From Termitidicoccus mucosus (lineage in GTDB: Bacteria > Verrucomicrobiota > Verrucomicrobiia > Opitutales > Opitutaceae), in assembly GCF_038725785.1 (NCBI RefSeq), contig NZ_CP109796.1:5518001-5582000 (forward strand): DNA of 64,000 bases, given 5' to 3'. A program made the position numbers and the translations under genes. This document shows positions 10,048-18,857 of this stretch, piece after piece. A model generated the notes under the pieces. It saw only the letters and a list, made by a program, of their open reading frames with translations, searched no databases and was not told the origin of the DNA. The stretch's first letter is position 1; each line of letters opens with the position of its first letter.

Positions 10048-10661
10048 AAAAAATACTTAACATCGTATTGTTCATAAATTTTATGGCTCTACCTATCATA
10101 GCAAGCGGACAAGGCTCAAATGATGATTTGTCGTGTAGGGTATGGCCAATTTCGTCTTCATTCTCATGGATAACCCATGGAGAGATCGTTTTGGCTGACA
10201 TAAGACAAAATAATCGGACAATTGCTCAAAACTACATTTACATCTCAGAGGATGGCGAAAAAATCGCGCTTACCGCCTCTGCCTCTGCAATAGTAAAAGC
10301 TATACGTAATGAGATCAAACAAAACGAAGCAGTTTCTTTTGTAAGAAACAGCATTGTTGATTTTTTAATAAAAACATATCCGGCGCAAAACACCTATTTA
10401 CTAAACGCCAAATACAAGGAGGAATACGAGGAAGCAATATGGTTTGAGGATAGAAAAGTTCATAAAATTGATTTATCAAAATATTGTGCCGATCCAGTTA
10501 TTAAAATTAATGGGAACCAATGGAGTGCCGAGTTTGTTACGATTAATCAACGGGGAATTGCCAACAAGTGGTTACTGACTGGCATGCTAAACGTATTTGG
10601 TATAGAAAAAATCAATATCATGGAGCTAGCCTCTGATATCCCAATGCCATTACGGTTTTAA
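10044..10661 (+). CDS. Putative exported immunity protein for the papain-like RHS tip
   Basis: A 205-residue protein beginning at ATG 10044 inside the RHS stop codon (ATGA overlap), which implies translational coupling. It opens with a Sec signal (MKKILNIVLFINFMALPIIA, cut near ASG-Q). No family recognised. Position directly after a toxin tip, small size and AT-rich DNA are what is expected of a cognate immunity gene. Export suggests that the toxin is met outside the cytoplasm. Confidence 0.65.
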   Translation: MKKILNIVLFINFMALPIIASGQGSNDDLSCRVWPISSSFSWITHGEIVLADIRQNNRTIAQNYIYISEDGEKIALTASASAIVKAIRNEIKQNEAVSFVRNSIVDFLIKTYPAQNTYLLNAKYKEEYEEAIWFEDRKVHKIDLSKYCADPVIKINGNQWSAEFVTINQRGIANKWLLTGMLNVFGIEKINIMELASDIPMPLRF

Positions 10662-10758
10662 TAAACGGCAAAAAACTCATGCCTTGCTTTTTGATATTTA
10701 TGACATAGTAAAACCGGAATACCCTAGGGCGGGATATTTTATAAGGGACAGACGAAAA

Positions 10759-12186
10759 ATGAAAAGTGAATCAAGCGCCGTAGGAATTCATATGGGTGGC
10801 GCGGGCGACATTGGCGGGTTGCTCGCCATTGAGGATGTGCGCCCGGCGCACGCGGGGGTGTATCATCCCGCCTACGACGGCAACGGCAACCTCATGGCGC
10901 TGACGAAGGCAGGCACCGGCGAAATGGCCGCCGCGTATGAGTATGACCCGTTCGGGAACCAGCTGCGGGCGAGCGGCAGTTATTCGAGGGAGAACCCGAT
11001 TCGGTTCAGCGGCAAGTATCATGACAATGAAACGGGTCTGACCTACTCGGGGTTCAGATACTATAGTGCTTCGCTCGGAAGGTTTATCAACTGTGATCCG
11101 CTGGGGGAACGTGGCGCTTGGGCGTTATATAAAGACCTGAAACACGGGGTCGACGACCCGTTTGCGGGAGCCAGCGGAGTTAAGGGCACCAGCTGGCAAA
11201 CCGAATGGGAGCAGGCGCAGGACAGATTATTGACGAACACGTCGCTGCCGCACACCACGCAGACGGTCTCGTTTGGCGGGAAACGAAACGGCAGCCTGCC
11301 CGGGGCGTCGGAGCGGAATCAGAAATCCTACAGCGCCAATGCCACCGGGCATTATGCACAGGGCGGGGCGCCCGGGAAAGGGCCGGGGAGTCCCGGCATG
11401 GCGGGCGGGGGCCAGGGGAGTGGCAACAGCGGAGTAAACCTGTATGCCTATGCGAAGAACAACCCGATCAATTCCTACGATGCGCTCGGGCTGGAGGACA
11501 AGCAGGATGAGGAACGCAAGCGTGAGGAGGCGGCCCAAAAGGCCGAGAGTGAAAGAAATGCCGGCGCCGATCCCACCCCGGCCGATGCCGGTGTCAAGAA
11601 TGCCGGCACAGAGGATGATAATAATAGTAATCAAACACAGCCTGATTCGTCTGAGTATGCTGCTGATACCAGAAGCATAATGCCAAATAATAAAGGACTG
11701 TCGATAAAATCCATTGGGAAGCCTGAGTTTTTCAACAAAGAGAGAGGTGAGTACCGTTGGATGGTTTCTTTTCGTGTGCCGAAAAAGTCCACCGGAATAT
11801 TAATGCAGAAGATTACAATTAAGACAAGCATAGCTGATATGTCGAGAGGATATATCAATAAAACAATTACATATTGGGAGGGGTGGTCTGTTTCTGGCGG
11901 TAAAGTATCTCCTCAGATAAATGGAGTGAATGATGTATATTATGAGCCAGGTTATTCACCAAATAGCATAGGAACACAATCTACAACAGGTGTGTTGCAG
12001 TTTTATCCGGATACAACTTTCTCGGATTTTCCTGAATTGCAATTAGGTGCTGTCAGAAATGCTGGTAGTCTGCTTTATTCAAGTTCTACGGAACCAAGTC
12101 ACTGGACTGAGACAGGGGGCATGTCTCATAATGCAGTACTCACACTAAATGGTAGAAAAAAACCAACAATAAAAACCACCCCGTAA
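10759..12186 (+). CDS. Orphan RHS C-terminal cassette 2 with unknown toxin tip
   Basis: A displaced RHS C-terminus of 475 residues. It reads MKSESSAVGIHMGGAGD and then runs parallel to the last part of the full-length protein (RHS core, Gly-rich insert, NLYAYAKNNPINSYDALGL), then diverges after about residue 285. The unique tip (from IMPNNKGLSIKSIGKPEFF to KKPTIKTTP) matches no family I recognise. It is Ser/Thr-rich with several Trp and Tyr and looks beta-rich. It lacks a signal peptide and YD repeats, so it probably serves as a silent donor that replaces the parent tip by recombination, though ATG 10759 could allow expression. An upstream in-frame TTG at 10684 is a weaker alternative start. 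Confidence 0.8.
   Translation: MKSESSAVGIHMGGAGDIGGLLAIEDVRPAHAGVYHPAYDGNGNLMALTKAGTGEMAAAYEYDPFGNQLRASGSYSRENPIRFSGKYHDNETGLTYSGFRYYSASLGRFINCDPLGERGAWALYKDLKHGVDDPFAGASGVKGTSWQTEWEQAQDRLLTNTSLPHTTQTVSFGGKRNGSLPGASERNQKSYSANATGHYAQGGAPGKGPGSPGMAGGGQGSGNSGVNLYAYAKNNPINSYDALGLEDKQDEERKREEAAQKAESERNAGADPTPADAGVKNAGTEDDNNSNQTQPDSSEYAADTRSIMPNNKGLSIKSIGKPEFFNKERGEYRWMVSFRVPKKSTGILMQKITIKTSIADMSRGYINKTITYWEGWSVSGGKVSPQINGVNDVYYEPGYSPNSIGTQSTTGVLQFYPDTTFSDFPELQLGAVRNAGSLLYSSSTEPSHWTETGGMSHNAVLTLNGRKKPTIKTTP
10792..11617 (+). repeat. RHS core repeat, copy 2
   Basis: Near-identical to 8671-9494. The match to the parent starts exactly at the ATG of MGGAGDIGG. The upstream 55 bp (from ttttataagggacagacg) is instead shared with cassette 4. 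Confidence 0.92.
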
Positions 12187-12187
12187 A

Positions 12188-12778
12188 ATGAATAATACAA
12201 CACGAATTATTTTGCTTGTTTTACTCTCGCTAGCTTGTGCGGATAGTCAACAAGTTTTTGCCTTAAAAGAGGGTGATGTCACTGATGAGATGAATGCGAA
12301 AATTGTAAGTGATGAATTACGCAGGTGTCCTTCTTGGATTGAATTCAGAACGGACGAGAAAGAGTTTCGAGCTGGCATAACTAGGCTTTATATCGAGCTA
12401 TCATTTTATAGCAACACAGTCATAAGAAATGCGATAAAAGATAGACTAAGAAAAACGGCAAAAGACTCCGCTTTAAATTTTAGAGAAAATGCAAAAATAT
12501 TCGCATTTTTACGCATATTGTTTGATATACCCGTCGGTTATGTAGATGGAGTAAAATATAGTGGAAGTTGGGGGAATCCTGTTCAAGGAGGGAAAATCGA
12601 CCTGCTTTGGCCGTTTCGTAAAGATGCTTCTGGCGAATTAGACCTGATAGGTGTAGTGGAGCGATACTATGGCCCTCCATACGATCCTTTAGCTGAGTTT
12701 GACGAATTGGTTTCAATATTTCAGCGACGCAAATTCGAATCGAAGATGAAAAACATGGGGCCAATTGATACACAATAA
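12188..12778 (+). CDS. Putative exported immunity protein for cassette 2
   Basis: A 196-residue protein starting one base after the cassette 2 stop. The N-terminus MNNTTRIILLVLLSLACADS followed by QQVFA is a signal peptide (signal peptidase I site after VFA is likely; the Cys context SLAC is a poor lipobox). The rest is charged and mostly helical by composition. No family recognised. Assigned by position behind a toxin tip and by its AT-rich DNA. Confidence 0.6.
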   Translation: MNNTTRIILLVLLSLACADSQQVFALKEGDVTDEMNAKIVSDELRRCPSWIEFRTDEKEFRAGITRLYIELSFYSNTVIRNAIKDRLRKTAKDSALNFRENAKIFAFLRILFDIPVGYVDGVKYSGSWGNPVQGGKIDLLWPFRKDASGELDLIGVVERYYGPPYDPLAEFDELVSIFQRRKFESKMKNMGPIDTQ

Positions 12779-12908
12779 AGTGAACCATTCGGAACCAGCC
12801 AGAGCAAATGAGATATCGACACAACTAAAACGCAATGAGCAACTTCTCACTACGACCCTCTTAATTTCGATTTGGAGATAATTCACCTACATTTAACCAA
12901 ACACCCCA

Positions 12909-14336
12909 ATGGCCTCCCTTCCACATAAGCTGAGTTCTCAGCAAACCGCGATGACGATGGGCGGCGCGGGCGACATCGGCGGGTTGCTCGCCATCGAGGA
13001 TGTGCGCCCGGCGCACGCGGGGGTGTATCATCCCGCCTACGACGGCAACGGCAATCTCATGGCGCTGACGAGGGCAGGCACGGGCGAAATGGCCGCCGCG
13101 TATGAGTATGACCCGTTCGGGAACCAGCTGCGGGCGAGCGGCAGTTATGCAAGGGAGAACCCGATTCGGTTCAGCGGCAAGTATCATGACCATGAAACGG
13201 GGCTGACCTACTCGGGCTTCAGATACTATAGTGCTTCGCTCGGAAGGTTTATCAACTGTGATCCGCTGGAGGAACGTGGCGCTTGGGCATTATATAAAGA
13301 CCTGAAACACGGGGTCGACGACCCGTTTGCGGGAGCCAGCGGAGTTAAGGGCACCAGCTGGCAAACCGAATGGGAGCAGGCGCAGGACAGATTATTGACC
13401 AACACGTCGCTGCCGCACACCACGCAGACGGTCTCGTTTGGCGGAAAACGAAACAGCGGCCTGCCCGGGGCGGCGGAGCGGAATCGGAAATCCTACAGCG
13501 CCAATGCCACCGGGCATTACGCGCAGGGCGGGGCGCCCGGGAAAGGGCCGGGGAGTCCCGGCATGGCGGGCGGGGGCCAGGGGGGTGGCAACACCGGAGT
13601 AAACCTCTATGCCTATGCAAAGAACAACCCGATCAACTCCTACGACGCGCTCGGGCTGGAGGACAAGCAGGACGAGGAACGCAAGCGTGAGGAGGCGGCC
13701 CAAAAGGCCGAGAGTGAAAGAAATGCCAGCGTCGGGCCCGTAGCAGCCGATGACGGTATCAAAAATGTCGGCGCGGAAGATGCACCAGATAATGGGGATT
13801 CGAGTACTCGTCATCGACCAACACGTCCGAAGGTGCCGTGGCCTCATGAAAAAAGGCTTGGTTTTTCGTCGTCCGAAAATGCAGGGAAAAGTGCCGCTTT
13901 AGAGGCGCGGCAACACGCTAAGGCCGCAGGAGCTGAATATGGAGGCGAGATTTTCAGGTATACAAGAGGTGGAAAGGTATATTATGGATACACCGATCTC
14001 CGAAGAGGCAGGGCACCCACTGACGAGGAGGCTGCGCAGGGAGCAGTTGCTGTATTTGAACATCCGATCAACACCAAGACATCAACCAATCAATATACAC
14101 CATCAGGGGTTATAATAGTCGCCGGATATCATGGACATATTTCAGGTGAGGGCCCTAGCTGGAAAGATGAGGCCACAACCGATCCAGCATCAAATCCTAT
14201 CCCTGGATATACAGAATATGTCGGATGGGGTGGCGAAGGTCGAAAAAATGATTACAATATTGGAGTTGTAAGAGAGGGAAAGTATGTATATGATTACATA
14301 TCAAACAATTTAATGAAACCAATAAACACCCCATGA
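12909..14336 (+). CDS. Orphan RHS C-terminal cassette 3 with DUF4329-like tip
   Basis: A displaced RHS C-terminus of 475 residues. Start choices are ATG 12909, 12951 and 12957; the RHS-homologous part begins at 12957 (MGGAGDIGG). The core carries DPLEERGAWAL where the parent has DPLGERGAWAL. The unique tip after about residue 291 has the order SAALEARQHAK - EYGGEIFRY - VYYGYTD - VAGYHGHISG, which resembles DUF4329 toxin domains of RHS proteins (YGG, then an H-x-H signature). Family assignment is by eye. The preceding 130 bp (12779-12908) holds nothing recognisable, and its lead-in differs from cassettes 2 and 4. Confidence 0.78.
   Translation: MASLPHKLSSQQTAMTMGGAGDIGGLLAIEDVRPAHAGVYHPAYDGNGNLMALTRAGTGEMAAAYEYDPFGNQLRASGSYARENPIRFSGKYHDHETGLTYSGFRYYSASLGRFINCDPLEERGAWALYKDLKHGVDDPFAGASGVKGTSWQTEWEQAQDRLLTNTSLPHTTQTVSFGGKRNSGLPGAAERNRKSYSANATGHYAQGGAPGKGPGSPGMAGGGQGGGNTGVNLYAYAKNNPINSYDALGLEDKQDEERKREEAAQKAESERNASVGPVAADDGIKNVGAEDAPDNGDSSTRHRPTRPKVPWPHEKRLGFSSSENAGKSAALEARQHAKAAGAEYGGEIFRYTRGGKVYYGYTDLRRGRAPTDEEAAQGAVAVFEHPINTKTSTNQYTPSGVIIVAGYHGHISGEGPSWKDEATTDPASNPIPGYTEYVGWGGEGRKNDYNIGVVREGKYVYDYISNNLMKPINTP
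12957..13781 (+). repeat. RHS core repeat, copy 3
   Basis: Near-identical to 8671-9494, beginning at the same ATGGGCGGCGCGG boundary and ending at GGCGCGGAAGAT. Confidence 0.92.
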
Positions 14337-14346
14337 TATCCTTAGT

Positions 14347-14685
14347 ATGAAATTACCAATAATATGGATCCTAGGAGCGTTGGTTTTATTTTCGGGATGC
14401 AAAACGCCGCGAGAGTCACCTCCTCAAAGAGGAGAAATATCCTACCAATTCGTTGATGATGGCATCATCGTAACGAATGCAAAAACACCATTTGACAAAA
14501 ACCCGGAGGCACGTGATGCATATATATTTTGGTTTCGGCGTGGCTTCGCTGATGCGATTTATGGCCGAATCAACATAATATCTTGGGAAAAGAGTTTGAA
14601 AGGCGATGCGGGGGCAGCTGGCTATGCGCATGGACTTAGTGATGGCGCACTGCATAAAAGTCGTTCGCAAGAGAGAAGGCCATGA
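14347..14685 (+). CDS. Putative lipoprotein immunity protein for cassette 3
   Basis: A 112-residue protein 10 nt after the cassette 3 stop. MKLPIIWILGALVLFSGCKT is a type II signal peptide with lipobox FSGC, so the mature protein should be lipid-anchored. The remainder contains ARDAYIFWFRRGFADAIYG and AGYAHGLSDG, a compact helical pattern. No family recognised. Role inferred from position. Confidence 0.65.
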   Translation: MKLPIIWILGALVLFSGCKTPRESPPQRGEISYQFVDDGIIVTNAKTPFDKNPEARDAYIFWFRRGFADAIYGRINIISWEKSLKGDAGAAGYAHGLSDGALHKSRSQERRP

Positions 14686-14779
14686 AGGTGTCAGGACGAG
14701 TCTTGTCATTTTCTTGCAATCGCAATGCAGTCGATCGCGATTGCAAATGGACGGACCTTTTATAAGGGACAGACGAAAA

Positions 14780-16183
14780 ATGAAAAGTGAATCAAGTAGT
14801 ACCGTAGGAATTCATATGGGCGGCGCGGGCGACATCGGCGGGTTGCTCGCCATCGAGGATGTGCGTCCGGCGCACGCGGGGGTGTATCATCCCGCCTACG
14901 ACGGCAACGGCAACCTCATAGCGCTGACGAGGGCGGACACGGGTGAAATGGCCGCCGCGTATGAATATGATCCCTTCGGAAATCAGCTGCGGGCAAGTGG
15001 CGCTTATTCGAGGGAGAACCCGATTCGGTTCAGCGGCAAGTATCATGACCATGAAACGGGGCTGATGTACTCTGGCTTCCGGTATTACAGCGCGTCGATG
15101 GGCCGGTTCATCAACCAGGACCCGCTAGAGGAACGAGGAGGCTGGGCCTTGTATAAAGACCTGAAACACGGAATCGACGACCCCTTTGCGGGAGCCAGCG
15201 GAGTTAAGGGCACCAGCTGGCAAACCGAATGGGAGCAGGCGCAGGACCGGTTGTTGACGAACACGTCGCTGCCGCACACCACGCAGACGGTCTCGTTTGG
15301 CGGAAAACGAAACAGCGGCCTGCCCGGGGCGTCGGAGCGGAATCGGAAATCCTACAGCGCCAATGCCACCGGGCATTACGCGCAGGGCGGGGCGCCCGGG
15401 AAAGGGCCGGGGAGTCCCGGCATGGCGGGCGGGGGTCAGGGGGGTGGCAACACCGGAGTAAACCTGTATGCCTATGCAAAGAACAATCCAATCAACTCCT
15501 ATGATGCGCTCGGGCTGGAGGACAAGCAGGACGAGGAACGCAAGCGTGAGGAGGCGGCCCAAAAAGCCGAGAGTGAAAGAAATGCCAGCGTCGGGCCCGC
15601 AGCAGCCGATGACGGTATCAAAAATGTCGGCGCGGAAGATGACCCAGACAGTGGATTGCCGCCACAAGATCCAACATGGTGGGAAAATGCGGCTTCTAAT
15701 CTTGGTGGAGAATCACGCAAAGAGATTAATAATAACGCATGGTTCGAAAAAAGATTCCCTGGATGGGTCAATGCGGCAAAACGTCATATCGGCACGAAAG
15801 TAGCAATAGGTATAAAAAATTCCGGAGGCCATCCTTCGTCGGTGGACCCAAAGTATCGCGAACCAGTAATTAGAGAGTTCAGCGATCTTCACGGGGACAA
15901 AAAACAAAGTAGAGGGGAAGCCAATTTCATTGTCGGCAATTTCACTTTCGCATCCGATGGTCCAGCTTCCATAACGTGGGATGGGGATAGATATAAGTAT
16001 TCAGTAGATCTCGTGGTGCTTGATCGTTTTGGCTACTCGCATGAACAATGGCAATATAACTTTTCAATACACTCTGTTAATCCTGCGACGGGCGGAAGCT
16101 ATATTGCTTATCCTTTGCGCGAAATCGCACCACAGCGAATGGTGATACGCGCGCGTTGGGCTGTGTCAGGAGAAGGACCATGA
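14780..16183 (+). CDS. Orphan RHS C-terminal cassette 4 with unknown toxin tip
   Basis: A displaced RHS C-terminus of 467 residues from ATG 14780 (MKSESSSTVGIHMGG), with the same lead-in as cassette 2. Its core is a mosaic: part matches the others closely, but the stretch GLMYSGFRYYSASMGRFINQ with DPLEERGGWAL is diverged and keeps the more usual RHS residues. The tip (from about WWENAASNLGG to the end) has features such as NAWFEKRFPGWV, GNFTFASDGPASITW and YPLREIAPQRMVIRARW. I do not recognise it. The beta-rich, Trp/Tyr-rich look would fit an envelope-acting enzyme, but that is inference. Its stop overlaps the next gene by ATGA. Confidence 0.8.
   Translation: MKSESSSTVGIHMGGAGDIGGLLAIEDVRPAHAGVYHPAYDGNGNLIALTRADTGEMAAAYEYDPFGNQLRASGAYSRENPIRFSGKYHDHETGLMYSGFRYYSASMGRFINQDPLEERGGWALYKDLKHGIDDPFAGASGVKGTSWQTEWEQAQDRLLTNTSLPHTTQTVSFGGKRNSGLPGASERNRKSYSANATGHYAQGGAPGKGPGSPGMAGGGQGGGNTGVNLYAYAKNNPINSYDALGLEDKQDEERKREEAAQKAESERNASVGPAAADDGIKNVGAEDDPDSGLPPQDPTWWENAASNLGGESRKEINNNAWFEKRFPGWVNAAKRHIGTKVAIGIKNSGGHPSSVDPKYREPVIREFSDLHGDKKQSRGEANFIVGNFTFASDGPASITWDGDRYKYSVDLVVLDRFGYSHEQWQYNFSIHSVNPATGGSYIAYPLREIAPQRMVIRARWAVSGEGP
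14816..15640 (+). repeat. RHS core repeat, copy 4
   Basis: Homologous to 8671-9494 but with a more diverged patch around 15060-15150, consistent with mosaic recombination. Confidence 0.9.
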
Positions 16184-16608
16184 GCATAATACTTAAACAC
16201 CTCTCTGTTTGTATCTTTATTCTGTTTTGTGCGGCATGCTCGCGCACCGAACAGGATGCTCTTCAGATTTTTAACAAGCATTTTCCGATCGCCGTTCCCA
16301 GCACCGCTGTTCCAATCGCAGCAATGGAAAGCTACAATCCAGATATTGAATATATTATATGTTTTGGCATATCGTCCGACGATCTGCAGCGGATAATAAA
16401 AAATGGGAGATTTCACAAAGTGCCCCCGATAGGGGTTGATGCGCTGCATGCTGTACTCGGACGGCTATGCAAGCGGCACCCAGAAATTAGAGGTAGTTTC
16501 AAAAAAGCGATTTACCGATATGATGATAATAGCGAGCCGTATTTGTTTTATCTATTAATTGATGACCAATATCCAGATCGAGCCGTATTTGTGAAATTGG
16601 GTTTTTAA
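16180..16608 (+). CDS. Putative lipoprotein immunity protein for cassette 4
   Basis: A 142-residue protein whose ATG at 16180 overlaps the cassette 4 stop (ATGA). MSIILKHLSVCIFILFCAACS is a lipoprotein signal with the cysteine after CAA. The mature part contains YIICFGISSDDLQRII and AIYRYDDNSEPYLFYLLIDD. No family recognised. Overlap with the toxin tip and envelope targeting support an immunity role. Confidence 0.65.
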   Translation: MSIILKHLSVCIFILFCAACSRTEQDALQIFNKHFPIAVPSTAVPIAAMESYNPDIEYIICFGISSDDLQRIIKNGRFHKVPPIGVDALHAVLGRLCKRHPEIRGSFKKAIYRYDDNSEPYLFYLLIDDQYPDRAVFVKLGF

Positions 16609-16674
16609 CCCTTCACCCGTGTCCGTCAATTCGGGGCATCCCCAGCTTGACCCCTTTTTAGCTCCTAAAATTAT

Positions 16675-16872
16675 ATGAATACTGACAATCAAGATATGCG
16701 AGGAATGACGATTAATGAACGTCTTTTTTCTTCTGGAAGGTTAGCGGAATGGGATAGTGCATTAAAGAAGAAAGATATAGATGCTCTTTTAAAAATATTA
16801 ATAAACCTCAGCCTCACTGAAAAAGAGGCAAGATGGACGATTGATAGCATATTAAAAACTAAACAAGAGTGA
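16675..16872 (+). CDS. Small helical protein of the MTINERLF type, function unknown
   Basis: A 65-residue cytoplasmic-looking protein. The core from Met11 (MTINERLFSSGRLAEWDSAL to LTEKEARWTIDSIL) matches a widespread small-protein pattern (NERLF, GRLAEFD, AxWTxDxIL) that I recall from many genomes without an assigned function. It is 66 nt behind the cassette 4 immunity gene, so it may be a leftover immunity or adaptor gene whose toxin tip has been lost. The start may be ATG 16675 or ATG 16705. Confidence 0.6.
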   Translation: MNTDNQDMRGMTINERLFSSGRLAEWDSALKKKDIDALLKILINLSLTEKEARWTIDSILKTKQE

Positions 16873-16896
16873 GGGAATCCCCCTGCCCCCGCCGTA

Positions 16897-17027
16897 AGGG
16901 GTCAGGACGCTGTTTACTGATTTTTTATTGCATATGAATTTATTAACATGAGTATTATGAAAATATTATATTACGAAATGCCTCCGAATATGCATCATGA
17001 GAATCAACAAACAGCGTCCCGACCCCT
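16897..17027 (+). repeat. REP-like palindromic element with 19-bp inverted ends
   Basis: Left end AGGGGTCAGGACGCTGTTT (16897-16915) is the reverse complement of the right end AAACAGCGTCCCGACCCCT (17009-17027) with one mismatch. The interior is AT-rich and non-coding. Related ends occur at 18868 and 37141. Such GGGGTCA-ended palindromes are typical of elements moved by REP-associated tyrosine transposases; none is encoded in the window. Confidence 0.75.
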
Positions 17028-17096
17028 TTGGCAGGCCTCATGAAATATTCGGGCTAGTCGTTTACCCATCAAGATCCATTATTTGTTTATTTTGTC

Positions 17097-18854
17097 ATGC
17101 CCATGAACAACCGTGTTATTGCCCTTTGCGCCGGCCTGCTTTTGGCCGGACAAGTTCGCGCCGAATTTCATCTTCCTGCTTTGCCGCCTATTCCGGAGAT
17201 TCCTGCGCCGCGTCCGATAGACAGTATGCCGCTTGGTAATTCTGCGGCGGCACCGGAGATCAAACTCGATTTGCCGATTGCTCCTGGTCCGTTCGAACCA
17301 ACCTGGGCGTCGATCGAGAAGAATTATCCCGGTGCGCCGTCGTGGTTGCGTGAGGCGAAGTTCGGCATCTGGGTGCATTTCGGTCCGCAGGCTGCAGGCC
17401 AGAGTGGCGATTGGTATGCTCGCAGAATTTATGCACCAGGCACACTGGCCTACGAAAACCATCTCAAAAATGCCGGCCATCCTTCCGAGTTTGGCTATAA
17501 GGAAGTGTTGCGTGATTGGAATCCCGCCAAACTTGATCCGGCGGCGCTTGTCCAAATCTATCGCGACGCGGGTGCGCGTTTTCTGATCATCCAGGGAGTC
17601 CATCACGACAATTTTGATCTTTGGAATTCACAGTACCAACCATGGAACTCCGTTCGCCTCGGACCGAAGCGCGACTTGCTCGGCGAGTGGTCGCGTGCGG
17701 CCCGGGCGGCAGGACTACACTATGGCGTGACATTTCATCACGAGTATACTTGGTGGTGGTGGCAAAACGCTTTCAGCGCCGACCAGGAGGGGCCGAAAAC
17801 CGGCGTGCCTTATGACGGAAACCTTGCGCTCGCCGATGGCAAAGGTAAGTGGTGGGAAGGTCTCGATCCACGGCTACTCTACACGGTGAATCTTCGCGAG
17901 TATGCCGGAGTCAGCGAAGCGGCGATGTCGCCTTGGAATCCGCCCCCTGCCGGATTATTCACGCGTCATGCTGCCTACGCCAAGTGGTATGCCACGTGGT
18001 GGGCGTTGCGTATCATGGACGTGATTGATCACTACGATCCCGACTTCATCTACACCGATGGTACCGGCACCCAACCCTTCGAGGGCTCGCACACCGGCAC
18101 CGGCGTCAAAGCCGACGCGATGCAGCGCGTTATCGCCCATTACTACAACCGCGCATTGGAGCGACGTGAAAAAGTGGATACTTTCAGTGTGATCAAGTTC
18201 CGTCCAAAGACGAACGGGACGGTCAACACTGAGGAACATGGCATCCCAAGCGACATCAAGATCGATCAACCTTGGATTGCGGAGGCCCCGGTCGGCGATT
18301 GGTTTTATGCGCCGAACTTCACTTATGACTCCGGTATGGTGATTCGCTATATCATCGAAGCGGTGGCGCGCGACGGCAACGCAGGCATTTGTGTTTCGCT
18401 CCTGCCCGATGGTTCACTCGATGCGGGCAGCGCACGGATGCTGCGCGAAGTTGGCGAATGGATGCGCTGCAACGGTCAGGGTATCTATGGCAGCCGTGCC
18501 TGGGTCCGCCCCGGCGAAGGCGAGTTGATCGACGGCAAGCTCAAGATGCTCCCTGGCGGGAAGCTCGGGAAAAAACAGGCTGACTTCGTCTTTGGTCCAG
18601 AGGATTTTCGTTTCACGCTCGGCAAAGACGGTGCTCTCTACGCTTTCTGCCTCGCCGTGCCTGCACCTGAAACCGAGTTGAAGCTCACTTCCCTCGGTGC
18701 GACCGCCAATCTGTTGGGCAAGCCCATCAGAACGGTGACGCTGCTCGGGCACACCGCTCCGACGCTCGCATGGCGCCAGACGCCCGATGCGCTGGTCATC
18801 ACCAGCCCCAGCACGATGCCGTGCGCCACGGCGATTGTCTTCAAGATCGATTGA
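17097..18854 (+). CDS. Exported alpha-L-fucosidase, glycoside hydrolase family 29
   Basis: A 585-residue retaining exo-alpha-L-fucosidase expected to release fucose from glycans. The N-terminus is a signal peptide (VIALCAGLLLAGQVRA). The catalytic (beta/alpha)8 domain starts near residue 75 with LREAKFGIWVHFGPQ, followed by FLIIQGVHHDNFDLWNS, both hallmarks of GH29, and DPDFIYTDGTGTQPF, whose Asp is the likely nucleophile. A C-terminal domain of about 120 residues follows IYGSRAW. Start is ATG 17097 or the in-frame ATG two codons later. It sits directly before the GH95 fucosidase on the same strand, making a fucose-release pair. Confidence 0.9.
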   Translation: MPMNNRVIALCAGLLLAGQVRAEFHLPALPPIPEIPAPRPIDSMPLGNSAAAPEIKLDLPIAPGPFEPTWASIEKNYPGAPSWLREAKFGIWVHFGPQAAGQSGDWYARRIYAPGTLAYENHLKNAGHPSEFGYKEVLRDWNPAKLDPAALVQIYRDAGARFLIIQGVHHDNFDLWNSQYQPWNSVRLGPKRDLLGEWSRAARAAGLHYGVTFHHEYTWWWWQNAFSADQEGPKTGVPYDGNLALADGKGKWWEGLDPRLLYTVNLREYAGVSEAAMSPWNPPPAGLFTRHAAYAKWYATWWALRIMDVIDHYDPDFIYTDGTGTQPFEGSHTGTGVKADAMQRVIAHYYNRALERREKVDTFSVIKFRPKTNGTVNTEEHGIPSDIKIDQPWIAEAPVGDWFYAPNFTYDSGMVIRYIIEAVARDGNAGICVSLLPDGSLDAGSARMLREVGEWMRCNGQGIYGSRAWVRPGEGELIDGKLKMLPGGKLGKKQADFVFGPEDFRFTLGKDGALYAFCLAVPAPETELKLTSLGATANLLGKPIRTVTLLGHTAPTLAWRQTPDALVITSPSTMPCATAIVFKID

Positions 18855-18857
18855 ATA

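Noticed and set aside
15650-16183. Cassette 4 tip as a colicin M-like lipid II hydrolase
   Set aside because: The D-x-Y-D-x-(6)-H-R type catalytic pattern of colicin M is not present; kept as unknown.
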